7,014 bases of DNA. Source: Rhodospirillaceae bacterium. GTDB taxonomy: Bacteria; Pseudomonadota; Alphaproteobacteria; UBA9219. The position numbers were made by a program, and so were the translations under genes. This document shows, one piece after another, positions 1 to 6,743 of this stretch; the first letter of the stretch is position 1; the number at the start of each line of letters is the position of its first letter. The notes beneath the pieces are model-generated. The model saw nothing but the letters and a program-made list of their open reading frames with translations. It was not told where the DNA came from and searched no databases. Location: contig DNGD01000231.1 in assembly GCA_003486725.1 (NCBI GenBank), forward strand, positions 1 through 7,014, in the 5' to 3' direction.

Positions 1-1484
<1,484 letters not shown>

Positions 1485-1497
1485 CCAACCCCGCGCC

Positions 1498-1526
1498 TTG
1501 TGCAACTATTTACCCCTTGCTACTCT
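1498..1526 (+). promoter_or_regulatory. Putative sigma-70-type promoter for the 1560-1943 gene
   Basis: TTGTGC (1498-1503) and TACTCT (1521-1526) are separated by exactly 17 nt and start 14 nt after the ahcY stop. Both hexamers match the consensus only partly. An imperfect inverted repeat, CTCTACAC (1523-1530) with GTGTAGGG (1543-1550, one G-T pair), covers the end of the -10 and the expected start of transcription. It could be an operator or a leader hairpin just ahead of the ribosome binding site. No start site is proven. Confidence 0.35.
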
Positions 1527-1559
1527 ACACCTATCGAATTGTGTGTAGGGCGGTGGGTT

Positions 1560-1943
1560 ATGGTTGAATTGGAACTGCAGGCTGCTGAATTCAAAAGAGA
1601 ACTTGATCACGGCTTTGGCGATTTTTCTTGGGTATGGGAAGCCGAGCTGGGAGAGAATCTCCTGACGCTTAAGGCCGCCATCCCCGATCATCCAGTGACT
1701 GGTGTTCCTGAAACGCAATTTAAAGTCGCCCAAGAAGCCATGAAGAAAATGGGATATCATACCGGCGGTTTTAATTGGGGCAATAAAATCGGGTCTCTGT
1801 TGAAAGAACGCTCTCCCCATCCGAGCAATGTCGTCCCCGTCCTTAGAATAACCCCGGATAAGCTACAGGGACAATTCGGTTTGGGGCCTCGTGTTGCGCG
1901 CGAAATCCAACAAATCTTAAAGGCAGCCGCGCCCTCCCCCTGA
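1560..1943 (+). CDS. Hypothetical protein, 127 residues, function unknown
   Basis: I do not recognise this protein. The ATG at 1560 is chosen because the purine-rich GGGCGGTGGG lies just upstream. The longer in-frame GTG at 1500 falls inside the likely promoter and its extra 20 residues look non-coding in character. The product is soluble, with no signal peptide or membrane segment. Visible features are an aromatic patch FGDFSWVWEAEL (19-30), a Gly/Trp motif GYHTGGFNWGNKIG (65-78), and a C-terminal FGLGPRVAREIQQIL (106-120). That last stretch superficially resembles a helix-hairpin-helix loop, but there is not enough to claim DNA binding. Its GC content, roughly 50% by partial count, appears lower than that of its neighbours. 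It stands alone between ahcY and ybaB, with 75 nt before and 97 nt after it. Confidence 0.7.
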   Translation: MVELELQAAEFKRELDHGFGDFSWVWEAELGENLLTLKAAIPDHPVTGVPETQFKVAQEAMKKMGYHTGGFNWGNKIGSLLKERSPHPSNVVPVLRITPDKLQGQFGLGPRVAREIQQILKAAAPSP

Positions 1944-1972
1944 TAAGTTTTCCTCTGTCGTTTTATCCCCTG

Positions 1973-2012
1973 TTGACTTAAACCTGTCGATGGGAGACAT
2001 TTTTGCGTCTCC
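1973..2012 (+). promoter_or_regulatory. Possible promoter and leader hairpin upstream of ybaB
   Basis: TTGACT (1973-1978) is a good -35 hexamer, but the candidates 17-18 nt downstream (GACATT or ACATTT, about 1996-2002) are poor -10 elements. A hairpin overlaps them: GGAGAC (1993-1998) pairs with GTCTCC (2007-2012) around the loop ATTTTTGC. No T-run follows, so a terminator is unlikely. Since the preceding gene is unrelated, ybaB-recR needs a promoter somewhere in 1944-2040. This is the best candidate there, but it is weak. Confidence 0.3.
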
Positions 2013-2040
2013 TCCAAAGCCTTAGAAAAGGAAAGTACGA

Positions 2041-2364
2041 ATGCTCAATATCGGCCAGATGATGAAACAGGTTCAGGATATGCAAGGCAAGATGACCGCC
2101 ATGCAGGCCAAACTTGGCGAGACGGAAGCAACGGGTCAAACCGGCGGCGACGCCGTTGTGGCCACGATGAACGGCAAGGGCGAGCTGCTTAAAATCAAGA
2201 TCGATGCCAAGCTGGTCGATCCGTCTGATATCGAAATGCTGGAAGACAGCATCATCGCCGCCGTGCGCGACGCCAAGGCCAAAATCGATGCCATCATTGC
2301 AGGCGAAACCGAAAAGGCCATGGGCGGCATGAAGCTTCCCGCCGGCATGAAGTTGCCTTTCTAA
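2041..2364 (+). CDS. ybaB: YbaB/EbfC family nucleoid-associated protein
   Basis: Small DNA-binding protein of the YbaB/EbfC family, which acts as a dimer with two helical arms that grip DNA and is thought to act with RecR or in nucleoid organisation. The 107-residue length is typical. The N-terminal helix NIGQMMKQVQDMQGKM (3-18) is the family signature. It is followed by a short beta region with GKGELLKIKID (45-55) and the helix IEMLEDSIIAAVRDA (64-78). The tail is Met/Gly-rich (MGGMKLPAGMKLPF), as usual. AAAAGGAAA at 2026-2034 is a strong ribosome binding site with suitable spacing. recR starts 3 nt after the stop, so the two are almost certainly cotranscribed. dnaX, which commonly precedes this pair, is not here. 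Confidence 0.95.
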   Translation: MLNIGQMMKQVQDMQGKMTAMQAKLGETEATGQTGGDAVVATMNGKGELLKIKIDAKLVDPSDIEMLEDSIIAAVRDAKAKIDAIIAGETEKAMGGMKLPAGMKLPF

Positions 2365-2367
2365 GCG

Positions 2368-2964
2368 ATGAAAACCACCCCTCTTGACCATCTGATGCAT
2401 TTGATGGCGAAGCTGCCCGGCTTGGGGCCGCGTTCGGCGCGGCGCGCCGTTCTGGATCTGCTGAAAAAGCGCGAATCTGTAATGCTCCCGCTGATCACCG
2501 CGATGCATGATGTTGCCAGCACCGTGCATAGCTGCCCGTCTTGCGGGAATTGGGATGTGCAGGAGCCTTGCGCTGTTTGTCGTGACCCGTCCCGCGACGG
2601 CCAAATGCTTTGCGTAGTCGAGGATGTGGCAGACCTTTGGGCGCTGGAGCGCTCCCGCGCGTTTAAGGGGCTTTATCACGTTCTGGGGGGCACGCTTTCC
2701 GCGCTGGACGGCATTCGCCCTGCCGATCTCAAGATCGACCAGCTTGTGGCCCGCGTAGGCCAAGGCGCCGTTCGTGAGGTTATTCTGGCGCTGAGCGCGA
2801 CAGTCGAGGGGCAAACCACCGCGCATTATGTAGCGGAGCGCCTGCAAGAATCCGGCGTCTCCATCTCGCGCCTTGCCCACGGGCTTCCGGTCGGCGGTGA
2901 GTTGGATTATCTGGATGACGGCACGCTCACCGCTGCGCTGCAAGCACGGCAAAAAGCATCGTAA
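2368..2964 (+). CDS. recR: Recombination mediator protein RecR
   Basis: Works with RecF and RecO to load RecA onto SSB-coated single-stranded gaps during recombinational repair. The 198 residues show the full domain order: helix-hairpin-helix LPGLGPRSA (16-24), a C4 zinc finger (Cys56, Cys59, Cys68, Cys71), the Toprim strand [14 protein letters not shown] (81-94), [12 protein letters not shown] (137-148), and the C-terminal signature [17 protein letters not shown] (171-187). The ATG follows the ybaB stop after 3 nt and has no convincing Shine-Dalgarno sequence of its own, so translation is probably coupled to ybaB. The gene converges on the - strand gene ending at 2980, leaving 15 nt between stops. 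Confidence 0.97.
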   Translation: MKTTPLDHLMHLMAKLPGLGPRSARRAVLDLLKKRESVMLPLITAMHDVASTVHSCPSCGNWDVQEPCAVCRDPSRDGQMLCVVEDVADLWALERSRAFKGLYHVLGGTLSALDGIRPADLKIDQLVARVGQGAVREVILALSATVEGQTTAHYVAERLQESGVSISRLAHGLPVGGELDYLDDGTLTAALQARQKAS

Positions 2965-2991
2965 AACGATCCGTGCGCCTTAGGGTTTTTT
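2944..2991. terminator. Hairpin between convergent recR and the unknown - strand gene
   Basis: GCACGG (2944-2949) pairs with CCGTGC (2971-2976), and inside it ATCGT (2958-2962) pairs with ACGAT (2966-2970). The structure includes the recR stop codon. For the + strand, six T's at 2986-2991 lie 9 nt beyond the stem, further than ideal. For the - strand, five T's (complement of 2951-2955) follow the inner stem closely. It may work in both directions, but the internal bulge and the spacing make it a modest candidate. Confidence 0.4.
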
Positions 2992-3576
2992 ATCCGGTTC
3001 CGGCGCGCTAATCTCTGGCGGTTGATCCAAACGATACTGCCGCGCGAACTGCACAACCAGTTTGTCAATCGCGTTCACCAGCGCTTGCGGGTGTTTTTCT
3101 ACTGTGGAGTGGACGAGCAAGCCCCCTTCCCAATAGGTCACCACAACGCTGCGCGCCGTGCTAACGGGCGGTAGAACGACAAGGTTCCGACCCTGCGCCG
3201 AAAAAGCGATCCATGAGGTGCAGGACGTCTCGTTCGTCTGCATCGACGCGACCGTCGGCAACAAATCGATCCGCGCCACATCCTCCTTGGATGCCGGCGC
3301 GTTAATGACGGAGAACGCTGGCAACTCGTCATTCTTCAAGGATTTAAGCGCGATGTGCGAAATCTCGCCGCTTGACAGACCGCACGTCGCCGTCACCGCC
3401 GGATTGGCCAGCCGCGTATGCTGCACCTGAATCTCTCCGACACCGTAGAGCGAGGGAGCCACCGGCGTTTGCGCAAGGGCGGCTGTGGGGAGAACGCCCC
3501 AACAGAAAACCGCAAACCCTGCCGCCAGAAAAAGCTTATTCGCGTTCATCGCGGTGCGTGCGTTCCATTCTTTCAT
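2980..3576 (-). CDS. Exported (periplasmic) protein of unknown function
   Basis: I recognise no family. From the ATG at 3576 the product is 198 residues: a basic N-region, a hydrophobic core LFLAAGFAVFCWGVL (15-29), and a signal peptidase I site ALA|Q after residue 35. There is no lipobox. The mature part (about 163 residues) has two cysteines (Cys65, Cys119) that could form a disulfide, a predicted helix ALVNAIDKLVVQFARQY (165-181), and a Pro/Lys-rich tail. The start at 3576 is preferred because AGGAA stands 4 nt upstream on this strand. A downstream ATG at 3549 (189 residues) gives a shorter signal peptide but has no Shine-Dalgarno sequence, and a GTG at 3609 is unlikely. The gene overlaps the end of dksA by 41 nt (14 nt with the later start), suggesting cotranscription and coupled translation. 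Confidence 0.75.
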   Translation of the reverse strand: MKEWNARTAMNANKLFLAAGFAVFCWGVLPTAALAQTPVAPSLYGVGEIQVQHTRLANPAVTATCGLSSGEISHIALKSLKNDELPAFSVINAPASKEDVARIDLLPTVASMQTNETSCTSWIAFSAQGRNLVVLPPVSTARSVVVTYWEGGLLVHSTVEKHPQALVNAIDKLVVQFARQYRLDQPPEISAPEPDKKP

Positions 3577-3958
3577 GACGTTCCTGTGCTTCGATGGTGA
3601 GGGTGGCAACGGGGCGCGCTTCGAGCCGCTTGATACCGATGGGATCGCCGGTTTCTTCGCAATAGCCGTAATCGTTGTTGCGGATGCGCTCCAACGCTTC
3701 GTCGATCTTGCTGATCAATTTACGTTGACGATCGCGTGCGCGAAGCTCGAGCGCCACATCGGTTTCAACCGAGGCGCGATCCGCCACGTCGGATTCGCGC
3801 AAGCCGCCTTCATCCTGCAATTCCTGAAGCGTCGTGTTCGCGTCACTGAGGATAGACTCCTTCCACACCATCAGCTTCTGCCGGAAATATTCCAGCATAA
3901 CAGGATTCATATAAGCCTCTTTTTCGGTAGGCTTGTAATTTTTGGGTACTGTAACCAT
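3536..3958 (-). CDS. dksA: DksA/TraR family RNA polymerase-binding transcription factor, degenerate zinc finger
   Basis: Binds the secondary channel of RNA polymerase and, with ppGpp, adjusts rRNA, amino-acid and flagellar promoters. The 140 residues show the DksA layout: an N-terminal helix, a coiled coil (about 25-95) whose tip carries the functional DxxDxA motif as DVADRA (57-62), then the globular end with YGYCEETGDPIGIKRLEARP (97-116) and a C-terminal helix. Only one of the four zinc-ligand cysteines of E. coli DksA remains (Cys100); the others are replaced by Thr or Ala. This resembles the DksA of Rhodobacter sphaeroides, which works like E. coli DksA. AGGAG lies 9 nt upstream of the ATG. 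The gene is downstream of fliX and overlaps the exported-protein gene. Confidence 0.95.
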   Translation of the reverse strand: MVTVPKNYKPTEKEAYMNPVMLEYFRQKLMVWKESILSDANTTLQELQDEGGLRESDVADRASVETDVALELRARDRQRKLISKIDEALERIRNNDYGYCEETGDPIGIKRLEARPVATLTIEAQERHERMERTHRDERE

Positions 3959-3985
3959 GCGGTATCGCTCCTGGGGTGATTCGCT

Positions 3986-4032
3986 AAAAACAAAAAATCA
4001 AACGCGGGTGAATTTGGCCAATTCTACCTGCG
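3986..4032 (-). terminator. Terminator-like hairpin at the 3' end of fliX
   Basis: On the - strand, CGCAGGT (complement of 4026-4032) pairs with ACCCGCG (4003-4009) with one A-C mismatch. After a bulged base, GAATT (4020-4024) pairs with AATTC (4010-4014) around the loop GGCCA. TTTGATTTTTTGTTTTT follows directly, reading to 3986. The stem is formed by the last codons of fliX and the T-tract begins at its stop codon. It would stop or reduce transcription into dksA, which starts 39 nt beyond the fliX stop. Good shape, though the stem has one mismatch and one bulge. Confidence 0.55.
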
Positions 4033-4420
4033 CACGCAAGTCGATTTCATCAAGTATTTCGCCAAGGCGGGGATCGTTGACCTCGGCACGATGGGAATTA
4101 ACCACAGCCGCCAACCTCTGTAGCTTTGTTTTGGACAAGGCCCCCGTCAAAAGATCCAGACGAAGATCATCCAGTTTATCGAGAAGATCCTCGGCGCGGA
4201 GCTTGCCGCGTGCGGCGCGCGCCAACGCGTCATCAACCTCTTGAATATCCAGAACACCGCTGACCGCGCCAAGCGCGCTGGCCGCCGACGCACCTGAAAC
4301 TTCGCCGGCCTCGTCAAGATGATCGGAAAAGCTGGCACCGCCCGTGCTACGGGTTTTGCCCGCACGGCGTGTGGGGGCAGTCGTTTGAACATTTCGCGGG
4401 CCATCAATACGGCTGATCAT
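3998..4420 (-). CDS. fliX: Flagellar assembly regulator FliX
   Basis: In Caulobacter, FliX links completion of early flagellar structures to activity of FlbD, the sigma-54 activator of later flagellar genes. The 140 residues match the family in size and in its N-terminal signature ISRIDGP (2-8). A flexible Ala/Ser/Gly-rich linker (about 10-50) follows, then a helical C-terminal part with VLDIQEVDD (56-64), GKLRAEDLLDKLDDLRLDLL (72-91) and DPRLGEILDEIDLRAQVELAK (116-136). TAGGACAACAGC before the ATG provides AGGA at 7 nt. The gene is divergent from flgI, the arrangement known in Caulobacter. Identification rests on remembered family features plus this context. Confidence 0.9.
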   Translation of the reverse strand: MISRIDGPRNVQTTAPTRRAGKTRSTGGASFSDHLDEAGEVSGASAASALGAVSGVLDIQEVDDALARAARGKLRAEDLLDKLDDLRLDLLTGALSKTKLQRLAAVVNSHRAEVNDPRLGEILDEIDLRAQVELAKFTRV

Positions 4421-4532
4421 GCTGTTGTCCTAAAACCTTGGAAACATCTCTTCCCTTCCTTTTATACGAAAAGGATCGGCTGGGGGCAAAAGATTCCGCA
4501 AGCCGGCCCGTCTGTAAAAGAATGGGCAGAGA

Positions 4533-4571
4533 TTGCCTGCCTCTCCGCACTTCCTCTGACAGAGGAGGCAA
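4533..4571. repeat. Imperfect inverted repeat in the fliX/flgI control region
   Basis: TTGCCT-G-CCTCT (4533-4544) is complementary to AGAGGAGGCAA (4561-4571), giving 11 pairs with one bulged G and a 16-nt loop. The right arm can alternatively pair with TCCTCT (4552-4557) as TCCTCT-GAC-AGAGGA. The element lies about 70-105 nt upstream of the flgI -24 element, a typical distance for an activator binding site at a sigma-54 promoter. It ends no gene, so a terminator role is unlikely. Whether FlbD or another activator binds it is inference. Confidence 0.5.
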
Positions 4572-4588
4572 GCGACGAACCCATTATA
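4568..4588 (-). promoter_or_regulatory. fliX: Candidate fliX promoter elements (weak)
   Basis: On the - strand, a perfect TATAAT (complement of 4583-4588) is present, but no good -35 hexamer stands 16-18 nt upstream. Just beside it, GGGTTCGTCGCTTGC keeps the GG-N10-GC spacing of sigma-54 promoters (4581 to 4568), but lacks the CA of the -24 element. Either would give a fliX leader of roughly 130-160 nt. These are the best signals seen pointing toward fliX, and they are mutually exclusive guesses. Confidence 0.25.
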
Positions 4589-4637
4589 AATCCAAACAGA
4601 TCAAAAGGATAGGGAAATATCTATCAGAAAAACTTTT

Positions 4638-4652
4638 TGGCACAGGGATTGC
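4638..4652 (+). promoter_or_regulatory. flgI: Sigma-54 (RpoN) promoter of the flgI operon
   Basis: TTGGCACAGGGATTGC ends at 4652 and matches the -24/-12 consensus (TGGCAC-N5-TTGC). The invariant GG (4639-4640) and GC (4651-4652) are exactly 10 nt apart. Transcription would start near 4664, leaving a leader of about 19 nt that contains AAGGA at 4672-4676, 6 nt before the flgI ATG. Sigma-54 promoters need an enhancer-binding activator. In alphaproteobacterial flagellar systems this is usually FlbD, controlled by FliX, whose gene lies on the other side of this region. Confidence 0.85.
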
Positions 4653-4682
4653 GAGAGTGAGGGCGAAGGGTAAGGAACCAAC

Positions 4683-5870
4683 ATGCCACCATTGTCTTTA
4701 ACACGTCTCTCCCCACTTTCTCCCCGGCTTGCCGCTGGGGGCGCACGGCGTTTCCTGTCGCAGCGCCTGATGATTGCGGCACTGACGATTCTGACCCTCA
4801 CCTTCTCTTCTCTACCGGCTCAAGCGGCCTCGCGCCTTAAAGACGTCGTCGATTTCGAAGGCGTGCGCGACAATATGCTGATCGGCTATGGTCTTGTCGT
4901 CGGTCTGAGCGGCACGGGCGACAGCCTCACGAACTCCCCTTTCACGGAAACCAGCCTTGTCGGCATGTTGGAGCGTCTGGGCGTCAACACCCGCGGCACC
5001 AGCATGAAAACGAAAAACGTGGCCGCCGTTATGGTGACAGCAACCCTGCCCGCCTTTTCCTCACAGGGATCGCGCGTCGATGTGGTGGTCTCGACCTTGG
5101 GTGATGCCAAGAGTCTGACGGGCGGCACCCTGCTGGTTACTCCGCTTTTGGGCGCGGACGGCGAAGTCTATGCGGTGGCGCAGGGCGCTTTGGCCGTGGG
5201 CGGCTTTAGCGCGCAAGGACAAGGCGCATCGGTGACCAAGGGCGTGCCGACCTCGGGCCGCATCGCGAACGGCGCGATCGTCGAGCGCGAGATCAAATTC
5301 CGTCTGGCCGATTTGGGCTCCATGCGCCTATCGCTGCGCAACCCCGACTTCACAACGGCCAACCGCGTGGCGCACGCCATCAACCAACAATTAAAGGGCG
5401 AAGTCGCTGTGGCGCAAGACGCCGCAACGGTGCGCGTTCTGGTTCCCGATGCCCGCCGTCATAACATCGTCGGTCTTTTGACCGAGATCGAGCAAATCCA
5501 AGTCTCGCCCGATCAGGTCGCCAAAGTCGTGATCGATGAACAGTCGGGCGTGATCGTGATGGGCGAAAACGTGCGCATCAATACGGTCGCCATCGCGCAA
5601 GGCAATCTAACCATCCGCATCACGGAAACGCCGCAAGTCTCGCAGCCCGCGCCCTTGTCGCAAGGCGGCACGACGCAGGCCGTGGCACGCACCGCCATCA
5701 ACGTCGATGAAGGCGAAGGCAAGAAAATGGGCGTACTGAGCGGCGGCGTCAGCCTGCAAGACATGGTGCAAAGCTTGAATGCGCTGGGCATCGGGCCGCG
5801 CGACATGATCACAATTTTGCAGTCGATCAAGGCCGCCGGCGCGCTGCAAGCCGATCTTGAAGTGATTTAA
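4683..5870 (+). CDS. flgI: Flagellar P-ring protein FlgI
   Basis: Periplasmic subunit of the P-ring, the bushing around the flagellar rod in the peptidoglycan layer. The 395 residues start with a long signal peptide. A basic N-region runs to Arg28, then comes a hydrophobic core (about 29-44) and the cleavage site AQA|AS after residue 48, leaving a mature protein of about 347 residues, normal for the family. The mature N-terminus SRLKDVVDFEGVRDNMLIGYGLVVGLSGTGDS is the classic FlgI opening. Further signatures are GTLLVTPLLGADGEVYAVAQG, NPDFTTANRVAHAIN, VIVMGENVRINTVAIAQGNL, and the C-terminal LNALGIGPRDMITILQSIKAAGAL. AAGGA at 4672-4676 supports the first ATG. An internal Met30 would give a shorter, more typical signal peptide. 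First gene of the operon. Confidence 0.98.
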   Translation: MPPLSLTRLSPLSPRLAAGGARRFLSQRLMIAALTILTLTFSSLPAQAASRLKDVVDFEGVRDNMLIGYGLVVGLSGTGDSLTNSPFTETSLVGMLERLGVNTRGTSMKTKNVAAVMVTATLPAFSSQGSRVDVVVSTLGDAKSLTGGTLLVTPLLGADGEVYAVAQGALAVGGFSAQGQGASVTKGVPTSGRIANGAIVEREIKFRLADLGSMRLSLRNPDFTTANRVAHAINQQLKGEVAVAQDAATVRVLVPDARRHNIVGLLTEIEQIQVSPDQVAKVVIDEQSGVIVMGENVRINTVAIAQGNLTIRITETPQVSQPAPLSQGGTTQAVARTAINVDEGEGKKMGVLSGGVSLQDMVQSLNALGIGPRDMITILQSIKAAGALQADLEVI

Positions 5871-5883
5871 GGAGAGAGAAACC

Positions 5884-6210
5884 GTGGAAGCTTTGGTTGC
5901 CCCCCTCGATACGCTTCAGCCCGCCGCCAACGCGTCAGGCCTTAAAAAGCATGCAGCCACAAAAGCTGAGATGGCGCGCGCAGCCAAGGAGTTCGAGGCT
6001 GTCTTTATGGCACAAATGCTGAAGCCCATGTGGGAAGGGGTCGAGACGAACGGCATGTTCGGCGGCGGCCACGGCGAAGATGTGATGCGCGATATGCTGG
6101 TTCAGGAATACGGCAAGTCGATGGTTCAGGGCACCGATTACGGCCTTTCCACCGCGATTATGGATACGATGATCCGCATGCAGGAACACCAAGGCGGAAC
6201 GCAAGGGTAA
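5884..6210 (+). CDS. flgJ: Rod-binding protein, FlgJ N-terminal domain only (CheL-like)
   Basis: Rod-assembly chaperone or cap domain. The 108 residues correspond to the rod-binding half of FlgJ. The motif AAKEFEAVFMAQMLKPMWEG (33-52) is followed by MFGGGHGEDVMRDMLVQEYGKSM (58-80) and a final helix. The C-terminal peptidoglycan-hydrolase domain of enteric FlgJ is absent, as is usual in alphaproteobacteria, where Caulobacter calls the homologue CheL. The start is GTG at 5884, supported by AAGGAGAGAG at 5869-5878, which begins within the flgI stop codon. The 13-nt gap shows it is in the flgI operon. A separate lytic enzyme would have to open the wall; none is in this window. Confidence 0.92.
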   Translation: MEALVAPLDTLQPAANASGLKKHAATKAEMARAAKEFEAVFMAQMLKPMWEGVETNGMFGGGHGEDVMRDMLVQEYGKSMVQGTDYGLSTAIMDTMIRMQEHQGGTQG

Positions 6211-6213
6211 ACA

Positions 6214-6714
6214 ATGAATAAGGGAACAGTTATGAAGAACAATCGTCCGTCAACCACTGCAACAAAGCCTTCCGAAGCGTCGCGTCTTGCCACGGCTGTT
6301 CTCAGCGTCATGGAAACTCTGTCACAGGTGATGGATCGTGAAGTCGAGCTGCTCGGCAAACAGGACTTTGCGGCGGTCACCGCCTTGCGCGATGAAAAGG
6401 CGAAGTGGTCGCGTGAATATCGCTCGAACATGCAAGCCTTGATGCAAAAACCCGATCTTCTGAAAGAGGCCAGCGCGGAAGAACGGCAACGTCTGCGCAA
6501 ACAAGGCGAGGTCTTGGCACAAAGCGCACGACGCAATGCAGGCTGCCTGCGTATCGCCATTGGTGCCACGCAATCACTGGTGCAGACGGTGATGAACGTC
6601 GCCCGCGAACAGAATAAATCGAACGATTGTTATAGCGATCCGCGCAAAACAGCTCTGACGCTCGGCAGCTATAGCCCCACATGCACACCCGTTGCGATTA
6701 ACCGCACGGCCTGA
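6214..6714 (+). CDS. FlbY/FlgN-like flagellar protein
   Basis: Probably a small helical flagellar export chaperone of the FlgN type, called FlbY in Caulobacter. FlgN escorts hook-filament junction proteins. The 166 residues are mostly helical and charged. The long helix SRLATAVLSVMETLSQVMDREVELL (23-47) is followed by KQDFAAVTALRDEKAKWSREY (49-69), where a short turn then a Leu-Arg-Glu-Lys helix is typical of FlgN. A third helix spans 88-135, and a short Pro/Thr tail (SPTCTPVAINRTA) follows. There is no signal peptide. Two ATGs, 6214 and 6232, each have their own AAGGG (6203-6207 and 6218-6222); the first lies 3 nt after the flgJ stop and is used here. Assignment rests on context and helical pattern more than on sharp motifs. 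Confidence 0.75.
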   Translation: MNKGTVMKNNRPSTTATKPSEASRLATAVLSVMETLSQVMDREVELLGKQDFAAVTALRDEKAKWSREYRSNMQALMQKPDLLKEASAEERQRLRKQGEVLAQSARRNAGCLRIAIGATQSLVQTVMNVAREQNKSNDCYSDPRKTALTLGSYSPTCTPVAINRTA

Positions 6715-6721
6715 TTTTTTT
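6689..6721 (+). terminator. Possible terminator overlapping the end of the FlbY-like gene
   Basis: CCGT (6689-6692) plus GCG (6694-6696), with T6693 bulged, pair with CGCACGG (6703-6709) around the loop ATTAAC. Seven T's occupy 6715-6721. The stem is coded by the last codons and the T-run starts right after the TGA. A 5-nt gap between stem and T-run weakens it. If active, it would reduce transcription into the gene starting at 6744, for which I see no promoter in the 29-nt gap. Confidence 0.45.
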
Positions 6722-6743
6722 GACGCAGAAAGGATACCTTCTT

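Noticed and set aside
1500..1559. GTG at 1500 as the start of the unknown 127-residue protein
   Set aside because: It overlaps the likely promoter and has no ribosome binding site. The ATG at 1560 is better supported.
1978..2952. Long - strand open frame (324 codons) opposite ybaB and recR
   Set aside because: It spans two well-recognised genes and their junction, and the translation has no domain features.
3485..3979. + strand open frame (164 codons) opposite dksA
   Set aside because: It is the complement of dksA and the start of the exported-protein gene. The hydrophobic stretches are an effect of reading charged coiled-coil codons on the opposite strand.
4438..4701. + strand open frame across the fliX/flgI gap
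   Set aside because: It has no ribosome binding site, runs through the sigma-54 promoter and into flgI out of frame, and its composition looks non-coding.
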